Origin: Chamaea fasciata
Lineage: Eukaryota > Chordata > Aves > Passeriformes > Sylviidae
Assembly: GCA_029207755.1 (NCBI GenBank)
Contig: JARCOQ010000002.1
Span: forward strand, 54,153,172 to 54,217,171
Reading direction: 5' to 3'
Length of the DNA stretch: 64,000 nucleotides
The position numbers and the translations under genes were made by a program. Positions 1 through 12,358 of this stretch are shown here, one piece after another. Under the pieces are notes generated by a model, which saw only the letters and a list, made by a program, of their open reading frames with translations, was not told the DNA's origin and did no database searches. Position 1 is the stretch's first letter, and each line of letters starts with the position of its first letter.

Positions 1-608
1 TCTACAGAAGTTCCTACAAGTAACACTGCCTGATGAAGACCCCCAATGACTATTTTTTTAAGATCTTTGAGACACATATGTATTAAGTTACTCATTATTT
101 ATTTTATTGATACTCTAGAGAGCTCCTTTGTTCTTCACCATATTGTGTGATACTAAACTGAACAGTTTGGGGAAGTCTGAATAATACCACACCTATTCAA
201 TTGTCACTGCCAGCAGAACTTGTAATCTCATAAAAAAATGAGAACAGGGTTGTCTGAAAACAGCTAGATCTTTAAGGTATATTGACTGTCATTAATGGCT
301 TAATGTGTACTTATTCTTAAGTCAGCTGGTATGCTACTTTGCCTGTAGCAGATCTATTTAAATGTATGTGAAACTTGAAGGTCATCCCACTGCACATTTA
401 AATATTGGCACAGGAGAAGCACTTTCAGGGTCTTGCACACTTCCACTGATATTGCAAGATTTACTGGGAAATTACTCTGCTTACAAATGTAAAATATATT
501 TATAATCTCTTGATTGCAAGTAGCGCAGGACTGACAGTTACAGGAATATATCTACATCCACTAATGTCCTGATTTCAGATGGGATAGAGCAAATTTTCTT
601 CCTAAGAG
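1..608. other. intergenic, no feature seen
   Basis: AT-rich single-copy-looking DNA. No open frame with splice or start support, no recognised repeat. It ends where the solo LTR begins. Confidence 0.6.
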
Positions 609-1133
609 CTGTGGTTTGGATTTAGCATGAGAACGATGTTGATAACACGCTGATGCTTTAGCTGCCACTGAGTATTGCTTGCACTAAACCAAGGTCTTTT
701 TCCGTGTCTCATGCTCTGCCAGTCAGCAGGGACACAAGGATCTGTGAGGAAACATGGCCAGGACAGCTGGCCTGAACTAGTCAAAGGGATATTCCGTACC
801 ATAGAACATCATTCCCAGTATACAAACTGGGGGCAGTTGGTCCATAGGGGCTGATCACTGCTGCGGGATGGGCTAGACATTGGTCAGTGGGTGAGAAATT
901 GTATTGTGCATCACTTGTTTCTCTTGGGTTTCTCTTTTTCTTTTCTATTAGTGGTGGTGGTGTTGTTATTAATATCTTTAAAATATTTCACCTTATTTCA
1001 ATTAATGAACTGTTCTTATCTCAATGCACAGGTTTTACCTTTTACTGATTCTCCTCCCCATCCCATTGGGCAGGGAGGGAGAGTTGAGTGAGCAGCTGTG
1101 TGACACTTAATTGCTGGCTGGGCTTAAATCACA
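609..1133 (+). mobile_element. Old solo LTR of an avian endogenous retrovirus
   Basis: The stretch begins with TGTGGTTTGGATTTAG and ends in a CTGGGCTTAAATCACA-type terminus, so it has the TG...CA ends of an LTR. In between it follows, in order, the layout I recall for a common passerine LTR: a segment with GGGATATTCCGTACCATA, a TATA-like GTATACAAACTGGGGG, ATTGTATTGTGCATCACTTG followed by a T-rich tract, then GAACTGTTCTTATCTCAA and CTCCTCCCCATCCCA. No gag, pol or env frame flanks it, so it is read as a solo LTR left by recombination. It is degraded relative to the remembered consensus, and no clear target-site duplication was seen. Family assignment is from memory and was not searched; exact ends are good to a few bases. 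Confidence 0.82.
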
Positions 1134-4100
1134 GCAATTAAACAAGGCCATTCAACATCCTGCAGCAACATACACTTTATAATTCTAAGACCTCACTTTG
1201 CGTTTTCTGAACAGAGTCTGTAAAACCTTTTTTAGTATCTTTGCTTTTTCAGCACCATTATTAAAATTCCCATCTAACACATAATCTATACCAGTGCCAG
1301 GGCTTGTTTTGTTCCAAAAATATCAGTTCCTTGATACTGTCTTCTAACTCAGAGAGTTACAGACTTTTCCCAGTGCCTACCACTTTCTATTGGGTGCATA
1401 TTCTTCTGAGGTATTTCCTGGTTTAGCTGTGACATGCATGAAGCAAATTTCAGGACCCCACAAAACCTTGCAACCTTGGACCTCTCCTTTGAAGAAGGTG
1501 ATGAATGACAGCACACCACCTTCAAATACATACTAAAATTATCAGACAAGCACTAAAATCTAATACCTCTATATTTTGTGCATGAACCACAGCAAATACT
1601 GGGTATTTAATCTAGTTTATAATCCAGTGACAGAGACGTTAGCTAACCTGCAACATGTTTCCACACAGAGTTTTTTAGCATACAACAGGAGATTAGACAA
1701 CTGACGTAGGTGTAGACATCTGAAATTAAGCAGTTTTGGACATGCACAGCTAAAATAATGTGTCTTGATTTTGAACTGAATCCCACCCTTCTGGTTCTTT
1801 CATGACAACCTGGGACTGAGGCTTTTTATTTTCTTCTTTATTTCCTTATATTTATTTTAGAATGTTGTCATCTCACATTGAGTTAACTGCCAAGATGGGC
1901 TAATACTCTGAGGCAAAAGTGATGTCTGGAGTCCCTTCAAATTTTTCAGTCTCATAGTGACAGTATATTTTTTTGCTTTTAGCTAAACTACTAATTCTCA
2001 ATGTTTTGAAGCATTTTAGTCCTTACTTTTACCCTCAAGAGTAAAGCAGTGTTAATTTTGCCCTTTTCCATATCTACTCAGCCTTGCAGTAGCACTGCAG
2101 ACGTTGAGGCAAAGTTCTATTCTTTAAACATCCAGTTCTACCTTTGTACCACAGCTCCAGATGGAGCTCAGAGAAAGACATTTGTCATTAAAAGAGAAGT
2201 TTGGGCTTCAGTCCACAAGGCCACCAATTTAGTCAGGCTTTCTTCAACACAGTCTGACAATTCTTCAATTGTCAAACCATAATTTTCAAATTATCTTGTA
2301 TAACAACATGACTAAAGAAGGGTTGAATCTATGTCCATTTGATCTTCTTGATGCTGAAAACATCACTGCAGTTTCTCATCCCAAGCCTCAATCTTATGTG
2401 TAAGAATCTGCTAATAGCCCATTAGACAGTGCACTTTTTCACTCATTAGATCTCCTTTTTTTGTACTGTTTGTTCCCATTAGCGAGACAAGAACAGAGTT
2501 GAGCTTTGTACTTGAAAGGGCACGAAGTGTCCTGTGCAGCCACTTGTATTTCCTGCAGATTTTAATCCCTGTGCCTTGAGGGATCCCTGCCTTTATCCTC
2601 TTAACTCCCAAACAAGTTATGTCTTCTGTATGATGGGATATCTTGACCTAGACACCTCTGCTGAGCTGCAAGAGTGGAGACACCCATCTGAACCTTTTGT
2701 GTTTGGGTCCCCTCATCCTAAAGGGTGCCCTGAGCTCTTGAAAGGTTGGGATGTGAGACTGAAAATAAAGTGGGGCAAAGAATAAGGATAAGTTGGGAAT
2801 ATGCTAACATGGGTCATGAGCAAGACCTGATTTTGCAATCAGTGTCACTGTTGAGGGTTGAAGGTTTTGTGATCGACCAAAATATGTTGCAATTCTGGGA
2901 TCCCATGCAAAACAGCTGTGTGTAAAAGGCAAGATGTCACCACCCAGATGAAAAGTAGACCCTGTTGTTTTACTGCATTTTCATAAAACAAGGTGTAACA
3001 CTAACTTTACATTTAAAAGCAGCTTGATTGGTCATGTACCTTGAATATGCATGTGCACAGGAAAAATACTTCAGCACAGGGCGCTGTAAGATGGCACCTG
3101 TTTTGAGCTCCTTCACCAGAACTCTCTACCTCTGGAAAATACGCTTCAGCAATGTAACTTCTGTTTTGGTCTTGAGCTAAAACTGGGTTTGTTTATTTAT
3201 TATTCCCTGGTCCTGAATTTCTCAGAATCAGTGGGACTAGTGATTGGCAGAGTTTAATCCATAATTTTGTGTTTATATTTCAGTTGTGCAGTCCTGAAAT
3301 TATATTTTAACTCTATCCCACATCCATCAAGTAATTCTGTAGTACACTGCAGGTAAATCTCTATTGAGGGCTATTTCCAATGAATCTCACTAACCCAAAT
3401 ATTTATCCAGCAAGTTCCTCTTGACTCTAATGTAGAAAAGGCTCTGTTCCTCTGTCCCTAGGAAACAAAGTACAAGTCAGAAAACGACTTTGAGGCAAAC
3501 AAAATTATTTGATCATGATCATTAAACAATTGGTTAAATAGACATATTTGATCATTTGTTTTTCATTTCTGTTTTACTATCTCCATAGTCATAAAAGAAA
3601 ACTTGTCAGTGTACTCATGTAACCTTCCTTGTTACAATGACAAAAATGGTGATTCTGAGTTTTCACTTGGGTTCACACTTGAATTTTGCCAAAATGGCAA
3701 ATTTACCTCATAATTAAAGCGCTTTAAAATCCCCTTACCTTTATGATTGCAAAATAGTTTCCACATTCCCTATAGAAATGGATGCTAATTAGGAGAACTT
3801 TTAACCTCCCAATTACACAGAATGAAAGTTTACAGGCTTGCTGGAGGAAACATGCCCACGTGAGAAGACACTGATGTACATAAACTCTCTGTCAAGTGTT
3901 TTTAATCTTTTATTCATTATTTGCAGGATTCTGCTAAATCAGACTGTAGAATTTTCATTTTACTTTCCAGGGGGAAAAGCAGACTTATTCTCTGCATTTC
4001 TCACTGAGATTGAGAATAGTATGGATTTTTTCTCACTTGAGTCTTAACATTCTTTGAGGATTAAAAAATTAATGAAATTCCAATTGCTAGTATTTATACA

Positions 4101-7100
4101 TTCCTAAAAGTGAGCCTCATCACAAGTATTTTCACAGATTTTAGGTTAATAATGAATGATTCAAAGGTAACAATCATGACTTCTTACACCCCAGCCATGG
4201 TGCCTGGGAGAAGGAAGGGACTCATCCTTGTGTTCTTCTCATTCTTCATCTTTCCTTCTTTTCTTCTGTGCTGGAAAAACTGCTTGTTGCTGTTTCTCTT
4301 TAAGTCACCCCCCGCTCATTTTTTGTTATTTGCACTTACTTGTCTCTTTCTACCCTTCATCCAGACCTGCTGCTGTAACGCTTCTAAGGCAACATGAAAT
4401 TGTGAAAAATGGATTCATGCTGTTTCACACCTTTCAGCACAGTTTTTAAACAAGAGTAAATCAAAACAAAAGCTCTTTTTCAAGTGAAAAAAAAAGTGGA
4501 GTAAACTAATTACATTTCTTTCTTATCTTTTTATTGTTCATGCAGGTTCTTTCTCCTCTCTTAACTTCCTCTCTTGAATTTCTCCTTTCTATCTATAATA
4601 ACTTTTATTTAAAACGTAGGAAGACAAATTGCTCAAACTGTTGGGCTTGTTCATAGGAGTGACTTTGCCAAAACAAACTATTTTTCAGTCTTTTCAGAAT
4701 ATAAATTATTCAAGCCACATTTCAAGGCCTGGCCAAAATCCAGCAGGATGTTTATAAGAAAGTAGTCAGATAGTTCCTCTCCTCTCAGTAAACTCCAGTA
4801 AAAAAGAAAAAGAGAAATAAAAGACATTTGAAAAAAAAGGTACCTCCAGCAGCACCTCTGTCACCCTGCCTGAGATGGTTTTCTTATGCGATCCCCTTCC
4901 TAGAGACTTATGGACAGAAGACCTTCCCTTTCCAAACCCTTGAAGGTAGAAATAATGAAAAATCCACTCTTACTCCACAATGATGTATTGGATTAATTAT
5001 GGTACAGTGATAAACTGTGGCAGACACAAGCTCTTTGTCATAGTACATTGCTACATTGTAATACTTTCAAACTATTCTTAGACTTCCTTTTGCTACTGAT
5101 GCATTTTATTATAAACTCTTCCTTTTTAAAGATTTATACTGCAGTTCTGGCCTGTATCATGGTGAGTGACACCAGGCACTAACCTGAGAGAGTTCATGAT
5201 CTATGAAAGAATTTATACTCCAAGTCAAATATTTCAGTTTTAAATTCTGCCTCAGCATCCTTCAGGCACCACATCGACACACAACTGTGTTCTCACCACT
5301 GCTGCCCTCTGATTTCTTTCTACTATAATCTTTTGAACAGAGTAGAGAGATGTGACAAGCCACAGCTTCTTACAAGCAAATAGCTGATCCTGTTGGGTGG
5401 AATGAACCTATGCACCCTGATGTCCTTTTTGGAGGGTTTCTCCTGCAAAATTAAAACTCCCTATAAATTGCACAAGTTTGGCATCAAGGGAAAAAAAATC
5501 TAGAAGTTTGTCTTTCCTGCTGCTTCCTTGAAGTGCTGAATGATTAGCTTTTCCTGTGGTGGTGAAAATATTGTGGAAGCCGACTAAACTTTCTCAGGGA
5601 AATCCCTGAGGTGTTGAAAGAATCAAAGGAACCCTTCACAATCAAGAAAGAACATCATGAGCTCTGGAAGCTCTTTCCTAAGGTAAAAGGAAAGCACCCC
5701 AGTGCTCACCAGAGAAAGGATATTGCTGTGAGGATGCTCACAGTAGCTTTGACCAACCTCACTGCAGTCAGTGAAGAACAAACCACACTGAAACCTTCTG
5801 TTGTAACTGACAAAGACAGAAAGGGCTGAGGAATGAGTAACCAGGATCTACCCTAGCAAAGAGCACAGACATTAGACAGGGTCCCTGTCCCACCTCCCAG
5901 CATCTGAGAAGATGAAGAACGTTGTCCCTGAGCACCCTTGGCAGGGACAGTCCCTCCACTCATAAGCATTTGAAGCTTTCTGCAAACATGTGAAAGAAGG
6001 CACAGACAAAACTAAGGAAAGTGCAAAAGAAGGTGCTGTATAAACAGCATTTGAATCCTGATCCTTTGAGAAGGCATAGCAAAAGTCCATCTCATTCCTT
6101 TCATCTCTATCTTACTGATGTCTATGAGGCAATGGTCCATGGGTTGTTTTGTGTTTTCCCTTCACTCCTAGTTCTGATCCATTGTAGCAACTACTCACAT
6201 CCCTCTAAAGAGCTAACCAGGACTCTGAGAATCATCTTCCCAACTCTATCGTGAAAACACCATCTTTAAAATACTTCTGTGATTCACAGTTTTTAATTTA
6301 AAGTTTATCTAGTGCTTGTCCAGTGATCTGCATCCTCCTCAATACCTCTCAGATCACAGAGAAGGTCTGAAACCACGAATCTTTGCCACAGAATAAAAAA
6401 CGTTCTCTCAGTCCTTCTGGGCATCTGTCATATGTCTGAAATATAACAGTGACTAGAGAGATTCTAAGTACACAGCCTAAGCTGCAAAACCTCTTTAAAG
6501 GAGTTCTTTTCCCTTCCAATCAAGTGGGGAAGTGCCACAGTGCTTGTAAAGCAAATATTCAATTTGCCTTGCCATCCACAATGCCAATAATTAACTCACT
6601 AGCTAATTTGTTGTTAGCTGCAACTAATGGATTCAAGATGAAACATGTTCTTGTTTTATAATGAGCTGGTCTTTGGTATACTTCCTTCTTGCACAGAATC
6701 TGAATAATTTTACACAAATGCCCATGTTAATAAATTTCTTAAAGGCAAAAATGAAATGTTGCATGCAGAGATATTCCCACCTTCCATAAGATCTGACATG
6801 TTTCTACTGCAGCTCAGTTTTCAAGTTATACCTATTTTTGAATGCTACGGATCCTTTTTTCCTATTCTAGTAGAAAATTCTGAATGGCTTTGAAACACAG
6901 AAAGCAATGAAAGGCAATTTAGTTGCCATGAACAACCCAGAATTGGTCTCCTCTTACTAAACAGCAAAAGTCAATTTTAATGGTCCGTAATACCCACAGT
7001 CAGGAGGGGCAAGACTTTCTGAACTTACAGGAGGAGGCTCTTGATTCCACTTTTCACAGTATGACATTTACTGCAGCATTAATTTCCTCCTTTTTCCTAT

Positions 7101-9454
7101 ACAGCCCTAAGATGGTTTTACAAACAGCCACACAATTTGAGCTGTATCAGAAACCTTCCTTCTGCCCAAGGTCAGAAGGAATCCAAGGAAGGGCTCCTGA
7201 GTGGGTTCAACCAGGATTATGCCCAACAGTGCTTGGATCCAGTGGTTCAGATGTGCTGACAAAACACAGTGAACAAGTACATTTGTGCCAGAGTCTCACA
7301 TCCCATTGCAAGAGCCAGCCATGAGAGGTTTTCTCTTTAAATGCCACTTGTACCTTACAAATTAATTAACAGAGGAATTTGCTTGCACTTCAGTTGTTCT
7401 CTTCTTTACGTAAGTGACCTTAGAGAGTTGCATAACCCAGCACAACACTGTGATTCACTGCAATGCTCTACCATATTTAGTCTTATTAGCAGCTATTTGA
7501 GAAACGCTGCTGCTCACTCTGGAGAGACATCATTTATAGTGCTATATAAAGGTCTCTATATTTTTCCCTCATGAAAAGGATTACTGCAGCATTCTTATCT
7601 GTAATGCAATCCAGAATAGGAAAGACTCATTGATTTTTGAGGAGGCGTTTTCAATATGGTGACCTGTTCCATACTTTCATTTGAAATGTAATTATAGAAC
7701 AAAAGACTAGGATGGGAAGTGCATGTTTTAGAGGAAAAAATCAAATGCACATTTTTTCTTGACATTTACTGAGAAAGAAACCTTGGCTATTTTCTAAATG
7801 TTAATAAACAGCGCACACAAGAAGAAACAGGGCATTTCTTCACAGAGTTAAATACCTACCACACTTACACCAATTTCAGTGACAGTATTCTGAAAAATAG
7901 GGTGAGGGCTGAATTTTTGCTCCTAATGTTAGCTCTTCTACTGGAGAAGAACAACCAGAAGACAGATCTGCATGGCATGAGCATTTTAACATCAAAGTCA
8001 AGGAATAAATCCCTTGTCACTTTGTCCTCCTTCACCGTGACTGTCATTTTCTGGATTTTGACAGCTAGTCCTAGTCTTGTTGGTGCAAGCTGAAGGGGAA
8101 AAGAAAGCTTGGTGCTACTGTTAGTCTATTTGTCAGAAAACCCATAATTTTTGCAGCTTCAACCCGTGCATTTTATAATTCCTTCTGCCTCCCAAACTTG
8201 AGACAATTCATCAGATTTGACACTCTGCCAATTTTAACAGGAAATTATTTTTCTTGGAAAAAATAAACCTTTGATTCTGGTTAATCTTGATTTTTTATTT
8301 ATGGGGAATGCCCATTTCCTGCCCCATCAGAGCAAACCTCAACCAGGCCCTACAGACTTTATCAGAAGCAATATAATTTTCAAGCTGTGAGACATTAGAA
8401 AATCTTGACAAGTGAAGAGCAAATTTCATATAAGGCACCTTCTACCAAAAGTAATATTCAAAGAAATTCCCAGGAAGAAGCCAGAAGTTTTGGATATTTG
8501 GATCTTTATAACTTTTTTCCTTTTTCCATGGAGAAAATGAAAAAAGGAGGTGCTTATATTGCAAATGTATCTATATTGGATTCTTTTAAAATAAGTATTT
8601 TATTCTTTATGATCAAGTTATGCCTTTTCTTCTGCTATATATGATGCACATAAAACATAAGAAGCCACTGGAGTTGCTTGGTAGTTTTATGAAACTTTTA
8701 AAATGCAATTATTAAATATTTTGTATTATTTCTAGTATCACTGTTGTTTTTCTGAGACTTGTGGAAGAAAAAGAAGGAAGTTAAAAGAAAGGGGATTTTT
8801 TTTTTTTTTTTAATATGGGGCAGGGGATAAAAGAGGTGGATCAATTCCTAACCATTTAAACTTTGGATTCATGTGCAGTAAATGCTTCAACAGTACTGTC
8901 AATAACATGAAGATCAATGATGCCACTGTGTGATATGATACAGAGGTGTCAAATGCTGCTGGAGGACACACACACAAATATATCTTGCCTTTTTTAGCCC
9001 CTCCATCTTCAGGGGGAACATGCTTCTCAAAACCACATATTCTCAAATCAGCAGGGCAACAGGGTTGTCACTGTCCTGAACACAGCTTTGCAGCCACCTC
9101 CACTGCAGCTATCACTCAGGAGATGTTGCCACGTGTTTCCACCCATCAGACAAGTACCAGATCTCATCTTCAGAGTGTCAGGAGCTTCCTGCAGTCAGAA
9201 GATTACAGTGTGATAGCAGGTCTAGATGAGTCAGCCCGGGGGTATAGAGATGACAGATAGGATAGAACAGTGCTCAATCACGACCTTTCAGATCAGAGTC
9301 CTGCAAAGCAACTTGCATTTGTTGCAACAGCTGCCATCTGTGAACACATTGATTCTGTTCTGAGTCCAATAACCCCCTCCATCCCAGTTTCCTTGTGCTC
9401 TCTGTCTGAAGTGGAGACAGGAACACCAGGGAATCAAGCAAACATGACTGGACG
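1134..9454. other. intergenic, no gene recognised
   Basis: About 8.3 kb of AT-rich DNA. The open frames are short (mostly under 100 codons), overlap on both strands, and show no recognisable domain. A 16-base T run lies at 8796-8811. Nothing else that I can support. Confidence 0.55.
8796..8811. repeat. T16 homopolymer
   Basis: Sixteen uninterrupted T residues following GGGGA. No recognisable retroposon body was seen on either side, so its origin is unclear. Confidence 0.9.
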
Positions 9455-9645
9455 TAAGGAAATATTTTATTACTTGGAAGGTATCACAGAACTGGAACAG
9501 GTCCCTGAAGGAGCTGTACAAACTCCATGCTTGAAGGTTTTTGGAATTTGTCTGGATGAAGCCAGAATTGCTAATTCTGGATTGGTGTCCATCTTTTTTT
9601 GAGTGAAAGGAAGGGCTATATAACTTCCTGAGGTAATTTTCCATT
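9455..9645 (+). mobile_element. CR1 LINE 3'-end fragment, diverged
   Basis: The sequence follows the CR1 3' end: GGAACAGGTCCCTGAAGGAGCTGT (compare CR1 'ggaacaggttgcccagagaagctgt'), then CTCCATGCTTGAAGGTTTTTGGAA, then a TCTGGATGAAGCC block, then ACTTCCTGAGGTAATTTTCC, where CR1 has 'acctcctgaggtcccttcc'. It is 5'-truncated, as most avian CR1 copies are, and carries many substitutions, so it is old. Open frames crossing it on both strands are decayed repeat and not genes. Confidence 0.72.
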
Positions 9646-10229
9646 TTTAAGCTTTTGTGAAATGCACCTCAGGTGTCCTGTAGGTAGCAAACACCTCTTT
9701 TCACACTAATTTATAATGGAATTGAAGCTACTCCAAGCTCTGATCACATCTTGCCCATCCAAACCTCACAACACTGGGCTAATGCTTTATGGAAAAGCAT
9801 TAGGAATCACAGTTCTGATGACTGCTGTGATTTCAGTGATGAACTTTCTTTGCCCAGTGCTCTGACTACTTTACTTAGCCAGGTTTTACAGCTTGCTGCA
9901 GGTCTGCTGGTTTAGCAAAAACTTCTGTTGAATTTCACTGTTAATTCAGTCCCCCATCCCAACCTCCCTTAGACCTGCATATCAGACAGAATAATCTATA
10001 ATAACAATGGAAAAGAAAATGACTGTGGAGGAGTAAAGAAAAGGTAGGTACAACAGCAAGCTGTAAACATACACATTTAAGATGAGCTGAAAGAGTAGTT
10101 TGTGTCTTTTTGTCACACTGAAAAAGATGGAGCCCTGCAGAAACCTGCTGTGACTCCACTGATTATGTATTTTTTGTGGACTGTTAATGGACTGGAAGTA
10201 CATAGAAATTTGCAGTTAATATGATGGAG

Positions 10230-10770
10230 AAAAGTGTGTAAGCACTCTGGAGGACAGGTTCAAAACTAAAATTAATCTGGAAAAACTGACGCCCCCCCAA
10301 AAAAAAACAAAACCAAAAAACCAAAAAAAACCCAAAGCATGAAATCTGGAGGGTAGAGTTCTGCAAAGAGAAGAGCAAAAGAGACACTGAATGAATGAGT
10401 CTAAAATGGGAAATGATGTAGCAGGGAGAAGTACTACAGAGCATAATGGATAAGTAAGAAAATAAGAGTCAACCATGTGAACCTGCAGGGTAGAAAAGAC
10501 AGCTCTATATCTCTGTTAGCAGGGGAGATACACATAAGACACAGGAAGTAATTATTCTGCTCTATTTGTAACTGAGTAAGCCACAGCTGGAATAGTGGGT
10601 CCAATTGTGATCCTTGTACACTGAAGAAATGTAAAATTATTGGAGCCTACAAGAGGGATAAGAAACTTAGAAAAAGTGATTTAGGAGGAAAGAATTGGTT
10701 ATGAATTTCTGGTTAGGCAAAGGATTGCTGTAGGGATAGTGATAATTGCAACGTCTCCACCAAACAGCTA
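10230..10770 (+). mobile_element. CR1 LINE fragment (3' part of ORF2), interrupted by A-rich repeat
   Basis: Several blocks match the CR1 reverse-transcriptase ORF 3' region in order: CTGGAGGACAGGTTCAAAA, a later block near 10,440-10,480 with AAATAAGAGTCAACCATGTGA, TAAGACACAGGAAGTAATTA followed by TTCTGCTCTATTTGTAACTGA, and CACAGCTGGAATAGTGGGTC. These correspond to CR1 segments for 'gagtcaacaatgtgatgcag', 'aagacacgggaggtaattgtcctgctctact' and 'cagctggagtactgtgtccag'. Frames are destroyed, so it is inactive. An A/C-rich low-complexity tract (10,291-10,333) sits inside the element. Confidence 0.72.
10291..10333. repeat. A/C-rich low-complexity tract inside CR1
   Basis: A run of C7 then A9, followed by CAAAACC-type units. 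It lies where the CR1 consensus has a short A-run, just after the ACTGGAAAAACTGA block, so it probably grew from that run. Confidence 0.85.
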
Positions 10771-12311
10771 CTGAAAAAATTTAAGATCTGATTCCTCCCC
10801 AAAAACAGATGAATGGACTGCATGGTATCTTTGATGCCCTCCTCTACTCTTCCAGGACATGATGAGTTGGACACAACTGCATTGTGTTCTAAGGAGTTAT
10901 CTTGCTAATCCTCTTGGAAATCCCTTAGCCAGTTTCGTGGATAATTGTGTGAGAGCAGTGTGAATGAAGCAATTAAAACTGAGGACCAGAGGGCAAAAAA
11001 ATACTGCCAGAAACTCCTGCTCTGATCAATTCTACTGGCTATATTTAAATCCTACTTCATCTGACACCTTGCACCAATATCCTGTGTCATCCCCAGGACA
11101 CATCTGTATTTCTGGGAATTGCTTAATTCAGGCTCTCCAACTCCCTTTTCCTCACACAAGCAGCACATCCTGCCACGTACACTCTGATATCCCCCCCACA
11201 GAACTCTTTTGCAGAACCTAAAGTTGCCTCAGAAAAGTGGCATATTGTAGACAAAAGACTTTCACCTTTTTGAATAAGACTTTATTGCTGGGTAGCCATG
11301 GGAACATGGCTTCTTTCAATTCCACATCTGTATAAATGTATGTCTCATTGTTCTAGTTCACCAGCAATGAGTTATGATTTGAGAGGTAGCACAGAGGGTC
11401 AGAAACCTCAGGAAAAACTCTTTACAGAAAAGATGTGATCTTAATACTTGCACAAACCTCATTGCTGTGTTTTTTCAGCAACTTAGAGTTTTTTTGTATT
11501 TTATAATTTCAGCACTTGTCTTAAAATTTCCCCATCCCATGAGGAAGAAAAGCATTATATCTTTCTGCAGACTGGGATGTGGGTTGGAAAACTGAGATAA
11601 TGACAGCTAGTGTTTCCACCTGCAATGCTCTGCCAGCATGTCCTACCCTTCTGGGGCCTACTGGTGATGTACATCACTTCCAGTGCACTGTTTAATTCTG
11701 ATCCCATGTTTAACCTTTTTCATGACATATTCTGTACAGTCTGCAATACCAAAAACTGGTCTGTGAGAAAGCATCATTGTCTAATGGCTGTCCCAGTGAC
11801 AAATAGAGGATAGCATCATCTATTGCTTGCTCCAGGTATTGGAATCCTACACCCCTTTACATCCATCCCTGTGATATAATTCTGACTACTATTACCCAAA
11901 ATTGAGCCCTTTTTCTCTGAGTATTCCCCCCTGCATAAACTATTCTATGAGATATCCGGAATAAGTTGGGCCTTCACTGGGGAAACCAGACAGACTCCAA
12001 ACATTGTGATGTGGATAATTTTTGAAGTGTGACTTTGTCTGTTGTTGATTTTGAGGTTCTGCTCCTGGGAGCAGTTTGGTGAGTGTTGTACAGGTAATAG
12101 GCATGTATATAGCTAATAAATAACGACTGTAGTTGCTGCTTACAAGATGCAGTTTCATAGTAGCCTGTAATATTTAAATATATACTAGCTGTTACTATTA
12201 ATTACTGTTACTATGGGTAGAGATATAAGTATACACATATTTACTCTTCTGGCACAACCTTTGAATAACTTCATATATACATTTGCCTTATTAGGAGTAA
12301 GTACACTTGCT

Positions 12312-12312
<1 letters not shown>

Positions 12313-12358
<46 letters not shown>
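12313..12358. repeat. (TAA)15 microsatellite
   Basis: About 46 bases of uninterrupted TAA units, visible directly. A perfect array of this length is likely to vary in length between individuals. On the minus strand it makes a poly-isoleucine reading frame, which is an artefact of the repeat. Confidence 0.97.
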
